Part shown: piece after piece, positions 1-9,272 of the stretch | How the letters are laid out: every line of letters starts with the position of its first letter | Position numbering within the stretch: the first letter of the stretch is position 1 | NCBI GenBank assembly: GCA_965234685.1 | Contig: OZ248539.1 | Span: forward strand, 310,001-374,000 | Source of the DNA: Fimbriimonas planktonicus | GTDB taxonomy: Bacteria > Armatimonadota > Fimbriimonadia > Fimbriimonadales > Fimbriimonadaceae | Direction of reading: 5' to 3' | DNA: 64,000 nucleotides | The notes under the pieces: model-generated | The model's input: the letters and a program-made list of their open reading frames with translations, nothing else | Database searches by the model: none | What the model was told of the DNA's origin: nothing | Made by a program: the position numbers and the translations under genes

Positions 1-2
1 TC

Positions 3-1028
3 CGGTTTGCGGGAATGCAAGGGCTCCTGAGTTCCCTCGGCGATCCTCACACGTTGTACTTCCCACCGCGGGCGGCTCAGCTGTTCAGCGAAGAGACGAC
101 GGGCAACTTCTTCGGCGTTGGCGCTCGATTGTCCGATGACGCGATGGGCGTCCGAGCGGCGGCAGTTTTCGAAGATGGTCCGGCGTACGCGGCCGGCCTG
201 CGCATTAACGATGTGATCATTGCGGTTGACGGCAAGAAAGTTGGCGGGATGCCGACCGACGCCGTTGTCCTGCTAATCAAGGGCAAAGAAGGCACCTTCG
301 TCACCCTCACCGTTGCGAAGAAGGGCAAACAGCAGCCCGTGACGATGAAGATCAAGCGAGCCCGAATCGTGGCGCCGACGGTCGAGAGCAAGTTCTTTGA
401 AGATTCGAAGGTCGGCTACATTGCGGTTTCGCAGTTTGCCGAGCCGACGACGATGCAGTTTGACCGAGAGCTTGATAAGGTAGATCGCAAGTCGCCAAAG
501 GGCCTTGTTATCGACATGCGCAGCAATCCGGGCGGTCTCTTGGACGTTGCGGCCGACATGTTGAGCCGATTTGTGGCGGACAAGGTCGTCGTGAAGATGG
601 TGGGACGAAACGGATTTAATGAAACCGTTCGATCTGCATCCAATGAGGTTCGGCCATTCGGTTACCCGGTGGTTGTGTTGATGGACGAGAACTCTGCAAG
701 CGCGGCCGAAATCTTCGCTGGCGTGTTGCGGGACTACAACAAGGCAACGTTGGTTGGCACCCACTCCTACGGGAAATCCAGCGTCCAGAACGTGTTCCCT
801 CTCGTGGACAAGAGCAGCGCGAAGGTCACGATCGCGAAGTACTACTTGCCGAGCGGAGATGACATCGGCCGCAAGGTCGATCAGGATGGCATCTACATTG
901 ATGGCGGATTGAAGCCTAGCGTCGCCGTGGAACTCGATCTGGACAAGGACCCCGAGTTTGGTAACCCGAAGAGCGACAACCAGCTCCAGAAGGCGATTGA
1001 GACGGTTCTAAAGCAAGCGCGGAACTGA
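3..1028 (+). CDS. S41 C-terminal processing protease, 5'-truncated by the window edge
   Basis: The open frame runs in from before the window (RFAG precedes the first Met at 15), so the N-terminus is missing. Numbering from that Met, a PDZ domain occupies about residues 30-115 and the S41 protease core about 130-300. The catalytic dyad is visible as Ser229 in ENSASAAEI and Lys254 in SYGKSSVQ, 25 residues apart as in tail-specific proteases. Such enzymes cleave periplasmic or envelope proteins at their C-termini and are normally exported; the signal peptide would lie in the missing part. It is convergent with the peptide permease genes, with only 4 bp between the stops. Family assignment is secure, substrate unknown. 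Confidence 0.93.
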   Translation, partial: RFAGMQGLLSSLGDPHTLYFPPRAAQLFSEETTGNFFGVGARLSDDAMGVRAAAVFEDGPAYAAGLRINDVIIAVDGKKVGGMPTDAVVLLIKGKEGTFVTLTVAKKGKQQPVTMKIKRARIVAPTVESKFFEDSKVGYIAVSQFAEPTTMQFDRELDKVDRKSPKGLVIDMRSNPGGLLDVAADMLSRFVADKVVVKMVGRNGFNETVRSASNEVRPFGYPVVVLMDENSASAAEIFAGVLRDYNKATLVGTHSYGKSSVQNVFPLVDKSSAKVTIAKYYLPSGDDIGRKVDQDGIYIDGGLKPSVAVELDLDKDPEFGNPKSDNQLQKAIETVLKQARN

Positions 1029-1032
1029 GCGA

Positions 1033-1920
1033 TTAGGCTGATCGATCTCTCGGGTCCGCAAGGGCCCGGAGACCGTCGCCCACGAAGTTGAGTGCAAAGA
1101 TCGTCATGCTCAACATCGCACAGGGCCAGATCAGAAGAACTGGGTAGCTGTTCATGTTGAGGCGCGCGCCATTGATCATGCCGCCCCAGCTGGGCTGCGG
1201 CTCTTGAACACCGATTCCCAAGAAGCTGAGGGTGCTTTCGGCGAGGATGGTGCCGGCGAGGTCGATCATCGAATACGCCAAGAGAATCCCTGTGATTTGC
1301 GGCAAGATGTGCCGCGTGACGAGATAGAAATTGCTGGCGCCTGCTGCTTTCGCGGCGACCACGTACTCGCGGTCTTTAAGCGTTGCCACCTGCGACGCGA
1401 CAAGACGCGCAATGCTGGGCCAGGCGGTCACGGAAAGGGCGAAAATCACGGGTCCCATGCCAAGCCCGGCCACGCTGACGATAAGGATCGCGAGCAGGAT
1501 GTCTGGGAAAGCGAACATGCCGTCGGTGAACCGCATCAGCGGATTCCGAATCCACTTCGGCGCGAGCACGCCGAGTACCCCGACGGTGATTCCGACGAGA
1601 AGAGCAATCAGCTGAACCGAGAGCCCGACGGTGAGCGACACTCGGGCGCCCTCCGCGAGTCGAGCCACGATGTCTCGCCGAAGCTCATCGGTGCCAAGAA
1701 TGGCGGCCCCGCCAGCCGGAGCGAACGGGCTTGAACTCACCGGATCAAGGACCGCGTTATAAACCCGGATGTCAGGGTCAACGCCCTTGGCAACATCGCT
1801 AAGCTGCGCGTTTCGAATCATCGGGCCGAAGATCGCAAAGAGCAATAACAGCACCAAGTAAGCCGCGCCGAAGATGAGGCCAAGTCGCTTCTTCCGCGGG
1901 TTTTTGCTCTTGAGCTTCAT
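1033..1920 (-). CDS. Peptide/nickel-type ABC transporter permease, OppC/DppC family
   Basis: A 295-residue integral membrane permease with one N-terminal membrane segment (about 15-38), a periplasmic loop, then the BPD_transp_1 core. The EAA-type loop is visible as VAAKAAGASNFYLVTRHILP around residue 195. The start ATG at 1920 shares one base with the stop of the upstream permease (TGATG), so translation is probably coupled; a TTG one codon upstream is the alternative. OppC-type subunits pair with OppB-type subunits to import oligopeptides or nickel. No binding protein or ATPase gene is next to it, so those subunits must be encoded elsewhere and the substrate cannot be named. Confidence 0.92.
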   Translation of the reverse strand: MKLKSKNPRKKRLGLIFGAAYLVLLLLFAIFGPMIRNAQLSDVAKGVDPDIRVYNAVLDPVSSSPFAPAGGAAILGTDELRRDIVARLAEGARVSLTVGLSVQLIALLVGITVGVLGVLAPKWIRNPLMRFTDGMFAFPDILLAILIVSVAGLGMGPVIFALSVTAWPSIARLVASQVATLKDREYVVAAKAAGASNFYLVTRHILPQITGILLAYSMIDLAGTILAESTLSFLGIGVQEPQPSWGGMINGARLNMNSYPVLLIWPCAMLSMTIFALNFVGDGLRALADPRDRSA

Positions 1921-2870
1921 CAAACTTGACTCTCCCGAATTCGTGGATCGAGGATGGGCAGGATGAGGTCAACGAAGAGGTTCAAAACGATGAAGATGGC
2001 ACCGGTCAGCATGACGCAGGCTTGCACCACGGGAATGTCGCCTTTTCGGATGGCATCGATTGTCGTGCTGCCAAGGCCGGGCAGAAGGAAGTAGGTTTCG
2101 ACAACGAACGATCCGGTGAGCAGGAAGCCAAATGACGTACCGATTGCGGTGATTACGGGCAGGATGGCATTCCGGAGCGCGTGCTTCACATACATGCGAA
2201 ACGGAGGAACACCCTTTGCTATGGCAGTCCGGATGAACTCCTGTCGGAGTGTTTCAACCATGCTGGCGCGAGTGAGTCGAGTCAGCAACGCAGTTGGGCG
2301 CATGGCAAGGACGATGACCGGCAGGATCAGATAGTAGTAATCCGGCGCGACGCGGTCCACGCTCCAGGTGAGCGGCAAGACATCCCATTGCAACGCGAAG
2401 AAATACGCAAGGATTGGCGCAAGAACGAAGTTTGGCAACGTGACTCCAAACGTGCTGACAAACAAAATGCCTTGGTCCGGAGGTTTATTTTGCCAAACGG
2501 CGGCCAGCGTTCCTAGAAAAATGCCGATGGCCGAGGCGAGCAGGATCGCGCAACTGGCGATGGTGATCGTCATCGTGACGTTCCGGCCGACGAGCTGACC
2601 TACGGGTTCTTTCACCCCGTAATAGCTGGTGCCAAAGTCTCCACGAACCGCTTTGCTGACGAACTCAACGTACCGAATCGGCCACGGTCGGTTGAGGCCG
2701 AGATTTTCCCGCAATCGCTCGATGGTCTCCGCGCTTGCTTTTTCTCCGGCCAATACGGTTGCCGCGTCTCCGGGCTGAATTTCATCGGCCAGAAACGTGA
2801 CGAAGGAGATGAATAGCAGGCTCAATAATCCCAGTAAGAAACGGGTTGAGAGCGCGCGGGCAAGCTGCAC
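1920..2870 (-). CDS. Peptide/nickel-type ABC transporter permease, OppB/DppB family
   Basis: A 316-residue permease beginning with GTG at 2870. It has the OppB N-terminal signature: a first membrane helix followed by an external segment with ERLRENLGLNRPWPIRY, then five further helices. The EAA loop appears as IRTAIAKGVPPFRMYVKHAL near residue 213. It is the first gene of the oppB-oppC pair and lies 53 bp downstream of the cyclophilin gene on the same strand, so they may be cotranscribed. The missing solute-binding and ATP-binding partners are the notable point. Confidence 0.92.
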   Translation of the reverse strand: MQLARALSTRFLLGLLSLLFISFVTFLADEIQPGDAATVLAGEKASAETIERLRENLGLNRPWPIRYVEFVSKAVRGDFGTSYYGVKEPVGQLVGRNVTMTITIASCAILLASAIGIFLGTLAAVWQNKPPDQGILFVSTFGVTLPNFVLAPILAYFFALQWDVLPLTWSVDRVAPDYYYLILPVIVLAMRPTALLTRLTRASMVETLRQEFIRTAIAKGVPPFRMYVKHALRNAILPVITAIGTSFGFLLTGSFVVETYFLLPGLGSTTIDAIRKGDIPVVQACVMLTGAIFIVLNLFVDLILPILDPRIRESQV

Positions 2871-2923
2871 GGGTCTGCGAGTTTAACACGCAAGGCGGCT
2901 CGTTTGCCGAGCGGACTTCAAAT

Positions 2924-3487
2924 TTATTCGCTCACGATTCGCACCGAAGTGACCCGATCGCCTTTCTCTAGCTTTCGAAGGACCTCGATGCCCGAAACGA
3001 CCTTGCCGAAGATCGTGTATTTGCCATCCAGAAACTTCGAGCGACCCAGGGAGAAGTAGATTTGGCTATCGCCTCCGTTCGGGTTATCGGAGGGGCGAGC
3101 GAGGCCAACGGAGCCTTCCTCGTGCTCATACGGGGTGGTTTCGAGAGGAACTTTGGTTCCAGAACCACCGGTCCCAACTTGCGGCGAATCGAGACTGAGT
3201 GACTTCGTCTGCGGATCGCCAAAGAACGCTAGGTATGGGCGAGGAGTTCGCTCGACTCGGAAGAACTGCAAGCCGTTGTAGAAACCTTGGCGCGAGAGGC
3301 GAAGAACCTGGGCGGTTGCCTTAGGTGCCTCTTTGGTGAAGAAGCGGACAAAGATACTTCCGCGGTTCTCAACATCGAAGCGCACAACCGTTTCGCCCGG
3401 CTGGGGGGCGTAACCCTGAGCAAACGCGGACGCTACCCCGATTTGGAGCGCGACAAGGGCTAGACACCGAAAAGTTCGTGGGTTCAT
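2924..3487 (-). CDS. Secreted cyclophilin-type peptidyl-prolyl cis-trans isomerase
   Basis: 187 residues. An N-terminal signal peptide (about 1-23, ending ASAFAQ) is followed by a cyclophilin domain. Family motifs visible are the FYNGLQFFRV stretch, SVGLARPSDNPNGGDSQIYF, and the C-terminal FLDGKYTIFGKVVSGIEVL. The product should accelerate proline isomerisation in the periplasm or envelope. The usual F-H-R catalytic trio is modified: the motif reads FFRVERTPR rather than FHRVI, so catalytic efficiency may differ. No strong Shine-Dalgarno sequence is seen before the ATG. Confidence 0.9.
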   Translation of the reverse strand: MNPRTFRCLALVALQIGVASAFAQGYAPQPGETVVRFDVENRGSIFVRFFTKEAPKATAQVLRLSRQGFYNGLQFFRVERTPRPYLAFFGDPQTKSLSLDSPQVGTGGSGTKVPLETTPYEHEEGSVGLARPSDNPNGGDSQIYFSLGRSKFLDGKYTIFGKVVSGIEVLRKLEKGDRVTSVRIVSE

Positions 3488-3552
3488 GAAATTCGCAATT
3501 ATTCAGACGACAGGAAACCCAAAACGGAACAATGGATTAGGACCAAGCGTAA

Positions 3553-4146
3553 CTAGTCGCCGAGTTGCCGACCGTAACCATCCATCCGAACGTTGCCAAC
3601 CAGGATCAGAATCCCGTCGATGAAGGACCAAATGAAGCCGACGCCGCAGAGGGAGAGGACCAATTGCAGTACGCCGATGGCGCTGAAGCCGAGGTAGATC
3701 CGTCCGACACCTGGAATGATGAGCTGTAGAATTCCCGCGAGGATGCGGCTGCGGTCGCTGCGCTGGCTACCGTATGGCGACATCGAGGTCATTGACATTG
3801 TCAGATCGGCCGGCGCACCGAATGGATCGCTAATCCCGAAGTTCGGCGCGGCGGGTCTGGTCTGTTGTCCCATTCCGGCGACAGCGCCGTAAGGATCGGT
3901 TGGGCCAGCCGTTCTTGCGCCAGGTGACGGTGGGGGAGGCGGGGCGACGTTCGTCTTCACATCCATGAACATCGTGCTGATTTCTGGAGTCTTTCCCGCG
4001 GGCATCCAGTCGGGAAGTCCCTGCTTCCAAACGTACGTATCACGGTCGATAACGCCGCCCGCAACCAGTTCTTCCATCTGGTCGAGCGTTAACGGACCGA
4101 GTTGTCCGTAGTGTCCAATGTAATACCAATCTGCTGCGATGCTCAA
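3553..4146 (-). CDS. GYF_2 plus TM2 domain membrane protein
   Basis: The N-terminal part is a GYF_2 domain (WYYIGHYGQLGPLTLDQMEEL through VWKQGLPDWMPA). A proline-rich linker follows, then a C-terminal TM2 domain with two hydrophobic helices around a GVGRIYLG turn. GYF_2 modules bind proline-rich peptides and TM2 is a short membrane hairpin, so this is a small membrane-anchored adaptor of unknown role. The start is uncertain. I chose TTG at 4146, seven codons before the WYY of the GYF domain; a TTG at 4203 would add 19 residues with no domain content. Confidence 0.75.
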   Translation of the reverse strand: MSIAADWYYIGHYGQLGPLTLDQMEELVAGGVIDRDTYVWKQGLPDWMPAGKTPEISTMFMDVKTNVAPPPPPSPGARTAGPTDPYGAVAGMGQQTRPAAPNFGISDPFGAPADLTMSMTSMSPYGSQRSDRSRILAGILQLIIPGVGRIYLGFSAIGVLQLVLSLCGVGFIWSFIDGILILVGNVRMDGYGRQLGD

Positions 4147-4214
4147 GTTGCCGCCAAGTTTGAGTGAAGTATGCGAGAAGTGTTTACCTAATCGTAGGCA
4201 CAAGGTCTATTGAA

Positions 4215-5135
4215 TCACACCGATTGTTCGCTCATTGGCGAGATATCGGCAGAATGCGGGACCAGAACCCGCAGTGCAGCGGGAAGAATCTTGAACTCGA
4301 GCGGGGTCCGTTGCGAGATTTCGCCGTCCACGGTCACTTTTCGCTTCGGATCGGTTCTGAGCGTCCCCCCTGCCGTTTCCTCTGTGTGAACCTCTTCCAA
4401 GCGCCCGTGGTGGCCAAAGGTCAAGTTAAGCGCGAGTTTCAGAAGGGCAGATTTTCGGGCGGTCTGGAGCGCATAGAGCGATAACTTGCCGGAATCGATG
4501 CTTGCGGCTTGCGAGAGCTGAAACGGCCCGGCATGGAAGCGTCCGCAACCGATGACTACTTGAAGGGTCTCGAATTTAGCCAGGCCATTCTCGGTGGACA
4601 ACGTGACCCAAAAAGGCTTCACGCGGGCTAGTGCCCTCCAAACGGCGGCGATATACGCTGCCTTGCCGAGGGTGCGTTTCAAAGTCGGGTCCAGAGACTT
4701 GGCAATTTCTGTCGTCAGGCCAACCGAAGCGATATTGACAAACACCGAGCCGTTAGCTTCGCCAAGGTCCACCATCCTGGTTTCGCCCGACATGATGACG
4801 GGGAGGGCAAGGTTGAGGTCGGGAGAAATTCCGAGATCGCGGGCAAACGCATTGCCAGTTCCAAGAGGCAAAACTCCAAGAGTGGTCTTCGTGCCAATCA
4901 GCTTTTGCGCGACGGACGACAGCGTGCCATCTCCTCCGCCAACAACGATGAGAGGAATCTCGGAGCGAATCGCATCATCGACAAGTCCGAGAAGCTGATC
5001 CATTTGCCGGAAAGCTCCGGCTTTATGAAAATGGAACCCGGCATCCACAAGTCGCAGGTGCGCGGCGTCATACAGGTCTCGTCCTCGGCGGGATTTACCG
5101 TTGACGAGTAAAACCGCTTCGCGCAATTGACTCAT
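4215..5135 (-). CDS. Diacylglycerol/lipid kinase family protein (DagK/YegS-like)
   Basis: 306 residues, the normal length. The DAGK catalytic domain shows the nucleotide-binding signature VVGGGDGTLSSVAQ (about 80-95) and the downstream LGVLPLGTGNAFARDLGI motif. The C-terminal half is the beta-sandwich typical of YegS/DagK. The enzyme phosphorylates diacylglycerol or a related lipid at the inner membrane, recycling lipids into phosphatidate. It lies 23 bp downstream of the response-regulator gene on the same strand and is probably cotranscribed with it, which hints at envelope-lipid control. The exact lipid substrate cannot be read from the sequence. Confidence 0.92.
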   Translation of the reverse strand: MSQLREAVLLVNGKSRRGRDLYDAAHLRLVDAGFHFHKAGAFRQMDQLLGLVDDAIRSEIPLIVVGGGDGTLSSVAQKLIGTKTTLGVLPLGTGNAFARDLGISPDLNLALPVIMSGETRMVDLGEANGSVFVNIASVGLTTEIAKSLDPTLKRTLGKAAYIAAVWRALARVKPFWVTLSTENGLAKFETLQVVIGCGRFHAGPFQLSQAASIDSGKLSLYALQTARKSALLKLALNLTFGHHGRLEEVHTEETAGGTLRTDPKRKVTVDGEISQRTPLEFKILPAALRVLVPHSADISPMSEQSV

Positions 5136-5158
5136 GCGCTCATGATCGCTGATTTTCC

Positions 5159-5833
5159 CTAGCCCGTGAACTTATAGCCGACGCCGCGGATGGTGAGAAG
5201 CCGGGTTGGGTTGGTTGGATCCGGCTCGATTCGGGTTCGCAGCCAGCGGATGTGAACATCCACGGTGCGGCCAGAAATGAACGCTTCTCGGCCCCAGACT
5301 CGGTCCAGCAAGGTTTCGCGTGAGAAGACTTGGCCCACGTTTCGGCCGAGGAAGTACATCAGCGCAAATTCCTTTGGCGAAAGGTTTAGTGGTCGGTCAT
5401 CAATCCAAGCCTCATGGCTTCGGGGATCGACGCGTAAGTTGCCAGATTCGATCACCTCTCGAACGGGTTCGCCAGTCGAGCGTCGCAAAATCGCCTTAAC
5501 GCGCGCGGCAAGCTCACCGAGGTTGAACGGTTTGACGACGTAGTCGTCGGCACCGAGCTCGAGACCCTTCACACGATCCGCTTCATCAGCGCGGGCCGAA
5601 ACAAAAATGATTGGGGTGTTGCTGTCCTTTCGAATCGCCCGGCAGAAGTCGAAGCCAGAGCGCTGCGGCAGCATGATGTCGAGGATCACGAGGTCGGGCT
5701 TGATTCGGCGGAAGAGGCGCATTCCTTCTTCAGCGGAATCCGCAACGAAGGTCGTGAAACCTTCCTTGCGCATTTTCGCCTCGACCGTTTCCAGAATGAC
5801 GGGTTCGTCATCCACGATCAACAGCTTCATCAT
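5159..5833 (-). CDS. OmpR/PhoB-family response regulator, orphan
   Basis: 224 residues from the ATG at 5833, chosen because AGAGG lies 5 nt upstream; a second in-frame ATG at 5830 is equally possible. The receiver domain carries the acidic pair Asp8/Asp9, phosphoacceptor Asp52 (VILDIMLP) and Lys101 (VVKPF). The C-terminal winged helix has the PhoB/OmpR pattern (LSPKEFALMYFLGRN, then GRTVDVHIRWLRTRIE, RGVGYKF). It is a DNA-binding transcription regulator controlled by phosphorylation. No histidine kinase gene is adjacent. The lipid kinase gene follows after 23 bp and may be part of its operon. Confidence 0.95.
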   Translation of the reverse strand: MMKLLIVDDEPVILETVEAKMRKEGFTTFVADSAEEGMRLFRRIKPDLVILDIMLPQRSGFDFCRAIRKDSNTPIIFVSARADEADRVKGLELGADDYVVKPFNLGELAARVKAILRRSTGEPVREVIESGNLRVDPRSHEAWIDDRPLNLSPKEFALMYFLGRNVGQVFSRETLLDRVWGREAFISGRTVDVHIRWLRTRIEPDPTNPTRLLTIRGVGYKFTG

Positions 5834-6006
5834 GCTGCCCTCTAAATTCTCCGGTTGCAAGTCTTGAGCCAAAGCCAAAAGCGGTTCCTCATGTCTTGCC
5901 GGAAAAAAGTCTCCCCGGCCAAGTATCACTCAGTTGTGCCCGATTTGGGTTAAGACACTGTAAAGAACGGTCCTTCCTTGGGCAATTTTTTGGAAAATCC
6001 CGGGTT

Positions 6007-7854
6007 TCAGGTGCGTTTGAAAAGCTTGAGCAAGTTTTCCGTCGAAAGGGTGACCGTAATGGGGCGCCCGTGGGGGCAAAGATACGGGTTCTCCGTCAGT
6101 GCCAAATCGGTAACGAGCTTTTCCATCTCGGCCATGCTGAGCGGGTCGCCCGCTTTGACCGCCATTTTGCAGGAGCACGTGATCCAGATTTGTTCTCGGG
6201 TTGGCATCAGTCTGCGATGGACGGAGGACTCGACCAGTTCGTCCACCATGTCTCGCAACATCCGAATGGGATCTCGGCCACGGATGGCAGCCGGAACCGC
6301 ACGAACGACGAAGCTTTCTCCGCCAAACGGCTCGAGTTCAAAACCGACCTCGGTGATTTCGTTGAGTCGCTCGCCGAGGAGGGTGGCGGCGCGGCGATCC
6401 AGTTCGAGCGTTTGCGGAACGAGGAGCACTTGCTTCTCGATTCCGACCGATCCGCGGACACCGCAAAGGTACTCGTAAAGGATTCGCTCGTGGGCAACGT
6501 GCTGATCGATCACCACAAGCCCGTGCCGGGTTTCCGCAATGATGAACGTGTTCATCGCTTGGCCAAGGATTCGAAGGCCATCAAGAAGTGAAACGAACGG
6601 CAGATTCTCCAGCGCCGGGGCATCGGCGGTGGTTCCTTCCGTTGTCGAGGATTCGACCGAGGGCTTTGGTGCGGCGAAGCCTTCGGCGTTGACGGGCGGC
6701 AGGTTTGCCCAGCTTGGGGGAAGGCTACTACTGGGCTTCGGAACGCGACTTGCGGATCGTCCTGCCTCGAACAGCGCCGGGCCGGAGGCGGCGCGCAGGG
6801 CTTCGTTCACCGTTGCAATTTGGGCAGCCGAGGGCATCATGCCGTGCGTCAATAGGGCGTTCTTGATCGCCAGCCGGATCCCATCAAACGCCTGATTTTC
6901 TTGCTGAAACCGAACATCGCTCTTGGTTGGAGAAACATTGATGTCGATCTTCGATGGATCGATTTCGAGCATCAGAACGAGGTACGGATATCGGCGCTCG
7001 GGCGTGATGTCGCGGAGCGCGACATCCACCGCAACAGTGAGATTTCGGGACCGGACCGGACGACCGTTGACGTACAGAAACTGGTACGCGCGAGTTGGGC
7101 GGGTGACGTGCGGCGGGCTGATGTAGCCATGAATGCGTAAATCCCCCGCGCGGGCTTCTAGCGAAACGAGGGCGCGGGCAACGTCGCGGCTCCAGACAGC
7201 TCCGATGGCCTCTAACCGGTCATCTCGACCGGGAGTTTCCATTGCGACTTGGCCGTTGTGGGTGACCTTGAAGGCGACGTGCGGATAGGCAAAGGCATAG
7301 CGAGAGAGATGGTCGAGCGACTGGCCGAGTTCGGTGGTGTCCGATTTGAGGAACTTGCGCCGGGCGGGAACATTGAAGAACAGGTCTTCAATGATGATCT
7401 CGGTGCCTCGGGAACCTGCTTCGGGCTCGGCGGGGCGAAGTTCTCCACCCTCGATCTCCAGCCGCGTGCGTAGGCCATCAACGTTTCCGGTGAGGAGGGT
7501 GAACCGGGAAACCGACGCAATGCTCGGTAGCGCCTCTCCACGAAAGCCTAACGTGCCGACATGGAGCAAGTCTTCGGCATCACGAATTTTCGAGGTGGCA
7601 TGGCGAGAGAGCGAAAGGTGTGCCTCTTCGCGTGACATCCCGATGCCGTTGTCGCGAACCACGATTCGAGTTCTGCCCGCGTCGGTGAGCTCGACTTCGA
7701 TCCGCGTGCTCATGGCGTCCAGCGCGTTTTCTACGAGCTCTTTGACCACCGAGGCGGGGCGTTCAACAACCTCGCCGGCGGCGATTTGGTTGACGGTGTG
7801 AGGATCGAGTTGCCGGATTCTTCCGGCGGTTTCGGATGGTTCGTGCAGGCTCAC
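6007..7854 (-). CDS. mutL: DNA mismatch repair protein MutL
   Basis: 615 residues from the GTG at 7854, which sits one base after the stop of the oxidoreductase gene. Longer readings only add unrelated residues. The GHKL ATPase core is clear: NQIAAGEVVERPASVVKEL, DNGIGM, LSRHATSKI, LGFRGEALPSIASVSR. The C-terminal domain has DQHVAHERILYE and CPHGRP, the metal-binding motifs of endonuclease-type MutL, with Val in place of the usual Ala of DQHA. MutL links MutS mismatch recognition to strand nicking. No mutS lies in the window. Coupling to the upstream oxidoreductase looks positional rather than functional. Confidence 0.97.
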   Translation of the reverse strand: MSLHEPSETAGRIRQLDPHTVNQIAAGEVVERPASVVKELVENALDAMSTRIEVELTDAGRTRIVVRDNGIGMSREEAHLSLSRHATSKIRDAEDLLHVGTLGFRGEALPSIASVSRFTLLTGNVDGLRTRLEIEGGELRPAEPEAGSRGTEIIIEDLFFNVPARRKFLKSDTTELGQSLDHLSRYAFAYPHVAFKVTHNGQVAMETPGRDDRLEAIGAVWSRDVARALVSLEARAGDLRIHGYISPPHVTRPTRAYQFLYVNGRPVRSRNLTVAVDVALRDITPERRYPYLVLMLEIDPSKIDINVSPTKSDVRFQQENQAFDGIRLAIKNALLTHGMMPSAAQIATVNEALRAASGPALFEAGRSASRVPKPSSSLPPSWANLPPVNAEGFAAPKPSVESSTTEGTTADAPALENLPFVSLLDGLRILGQAMNTFIIAETRHGLVVIDQHVAHERILYEYLCGVRGSVGIEKQVLLVPQTLELDRRAATLLGERLNEITEVGFELEPFGGESFVVRAVPAAIRGRDPIRMLRDMVDELVESSVHRRLMPTREQIWITCSCKMAVKAGDPLSMAEMEKLVTDLALTENPYLCPHGRPITVTLSTENLLKLFKRT

Positions 7855-7855
7855 C

Positions 7856-8833
7856 TTAGAGCGACGCGACCTCGCGGGTTTGGACGCTTTGGTAGGCGGC
7901 CATCGCCACTTCGCTGGCCCTGAGCCCGTCTTCGAGAGTCGTTCGTCCCTGCCGGCCTTCGTTGATGGCACTCAGGAACTCAGTGATCATGAGGGCATCG
8001 AGATCCGAGCCGTAGTTGGCAACGGTATGGCTCTTTTGCCCGGCGCCGTACCGGTGGACTTCTTGGCTGAACATGTCCAGCTCGATGACGCCGGCTTCTC
8101 CAACCACGTTCAACATGACGTCGCCCCAGGTTCGAAATCCTGCAGGGCGAGACCAAGAAGAATCGATCGTTGCGAACGCGCCGGACGGGAATTCAAGCGT
8201 CACCATCGCGGTGTCTTCCCAGGATTGGGCGTAGACGCCATTGCCGGTTTGGGCTTGGACGCGCCCCACTTCCTCTTGAAGCAGGTCTCGCAAAAGGTCA
8301 GTGACGTGGACGACATGGTCGATCATCGCGCCGCCGCCGGATTCGGCGACATCAACGAACCAATCGAACGGGCAGGTTCCGCGATTGGTAGAGCAAACAG
8401 CGCGAAGCGTGCCGATGTCGCCGTTGGCCACTTTCGCCCGCAGGCTTTGGTACGCCGGGCTATAGCGGCAGGGAAAGGCGGTCATTTTGACGCCGGTGTG
8501 ATTGGCAACGGCGGCGCGAATTCTGGCTGCTTCTTCGGGGGTGGTTGCGATGGGTTTTTCGCAGATGAAATGGAGGTTGGCCGCGGCAACGGCTTCGATA
8601 TCTTCGGCGTGCCGCTTGTTCTCGCTGGCAATCACGACGGCGTCGCATTGGCTGAGGAGGTCGCTTAGCGACTCAAACTCGGGGATGCCGTGCAGCGTGG
8701 CGAAGGAGTTGCGGCGCTCTGGTTTGCGGTCCCAGATTCCAGCAAAAGTGCAGCCCGGCACGGTGCGAAGTCCGTGGACATAGGCATGGGCGTGCTGGTG
8801 CGCCGAAGAAACGAACCCAACCCGAAGCGCCAT
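7856..8833 (-). CDS. Gfo/Idh/MocA family oxidoreductase
   Basis: 325 residues. The N-terminal Rossmann fold covers about 1-120, with the CEKPIATTPEEA motif (the conserved E-K-P of the family). The C-terminal half is the alpha/beta substrate domain. These enzymes oxidise or reduce hydroxyls of sugars, inositols or related compounds with NAD(P). The start ATG at 8833 is preceded, after exactly 6 nt, by TAGCAT, and there is no Shine-Dalgarno sequence, so the mRNA may be leaderless. The stop codon ends 1 bp before the mutL GTG, making a tight two-gene unit. Substrate not predictable. Confidence 0.92.
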   Translation of the reverse strand: MALRVGFVSSAHQHAHAYVHGLRTVPGCTFAGIWDRKPERRNSFATLHGIPEFESLSDLLSQCDAVVIASENKRHAEDIEAVAAANLHFICEKPIATTPEEAARIRAAVANHTGVKMTAFPCRYSPAYQSLRAKVANGDIGTLRAVCSTNRGTCPFDWFVDVAESGGGAMIDHVVHVTDLLRDLLQEEVGRVQAQTGNGVYAQSWEDTAMVTLEFPSGAFATIDSSWSRPAGFRTWGDVMLNVVGEAGVIELDMFSQEVHRYGAGQKSHTVANYGSDLDALMITEFLSAINEGRQGRTTLEDGLRASEVAMAAYQSVQTREVASL

Positions 8834-8839
8834 TTGGTA

Positions 8840-8845
8840 ATGCTA
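8840..8845 (-). promoter_or_regulatory. -10-like TAGCAT, 6 nt before the oxidoreductase ATG
   Basis: TAGCAT lies exactly 6 nt upstream of the ATG at 8833, inside the 20-bp gap after tsaE. With no ribosome-binding site present, this fits a promoter for a leaderless transcript. Confidence 0.5.
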
Positions 8846-8853
8846 CACCAGAA

Positions 8854-9270
8854 TCAGCGACCCGAAATGGGGGGCGTTACGGTAACGATTCGGGCTTCGG
8901 CGGTTTGGCCAAACTCAATTTGAACCCACCAGCATTCTTCGGCTGGGATCAAATCCGCCATTCGGTCCGGCCATTCGATGAAGGTTAGATGGTCGGCAAA
9001 CTCGTCTTCCAAGCCCAGCCCCGCCGCACTCTTGACTCGATACAGGTCGGAATGAAGGATCGGCGGATCGGTCGGGAAAGATTGAATGAGGTTGAAGGTT
9101 GGCGATCGCACCGCCCCCTCGTAGCCGCAAGCTCGCAGGCAGGCGCGGACGAAAGTGGTCTTTCCGGCACCCAAGGGACCTTCCAACGCGACGATGTCTC
9201 CCACGTTCCACTGGGGGAGTAGCTTCTCGGCAAGCTGGGCAAGCTCAGCTTCGGATGCGATCTCGAACAC
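8854..9270 (-). CDS. tsaE: tRNA threonylcarbamoyladenosine biosynthesis ATPase TsaE
   Basis: 138 residues from GTG at 9270; a TTG at 9276 overlapping the thyX stop (TTGA) is the alternative start. A Walker A motif GPLGAGKTTF is followed by SPTFNLIQSF, HSDLYRVK and FIEWPDRM, all hallmarks of TsaE. The protein is the ATPase that drives turnover of the TsaBD complex making t6A37 in tRNAs that read ANN codons. It is translationally coupled to thyX, which lies immediately upstream. No tsaB or tsaD is present here. Confidence 0.95.
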   Translation of the reverse strand: MFEIASEAELAQLAEKLLPQWNVGDIVALEGPLGAGKTTFVRACLRACGYEGAVRSPTFNLIQSFPTDPPILHSDLYRVKSAAGLGLEDEFADHLTFIEWPDRMADLIPAEECWWVQIEFGQTAEARIVTVTPPISGR

Positions 9271-9272
9271 GT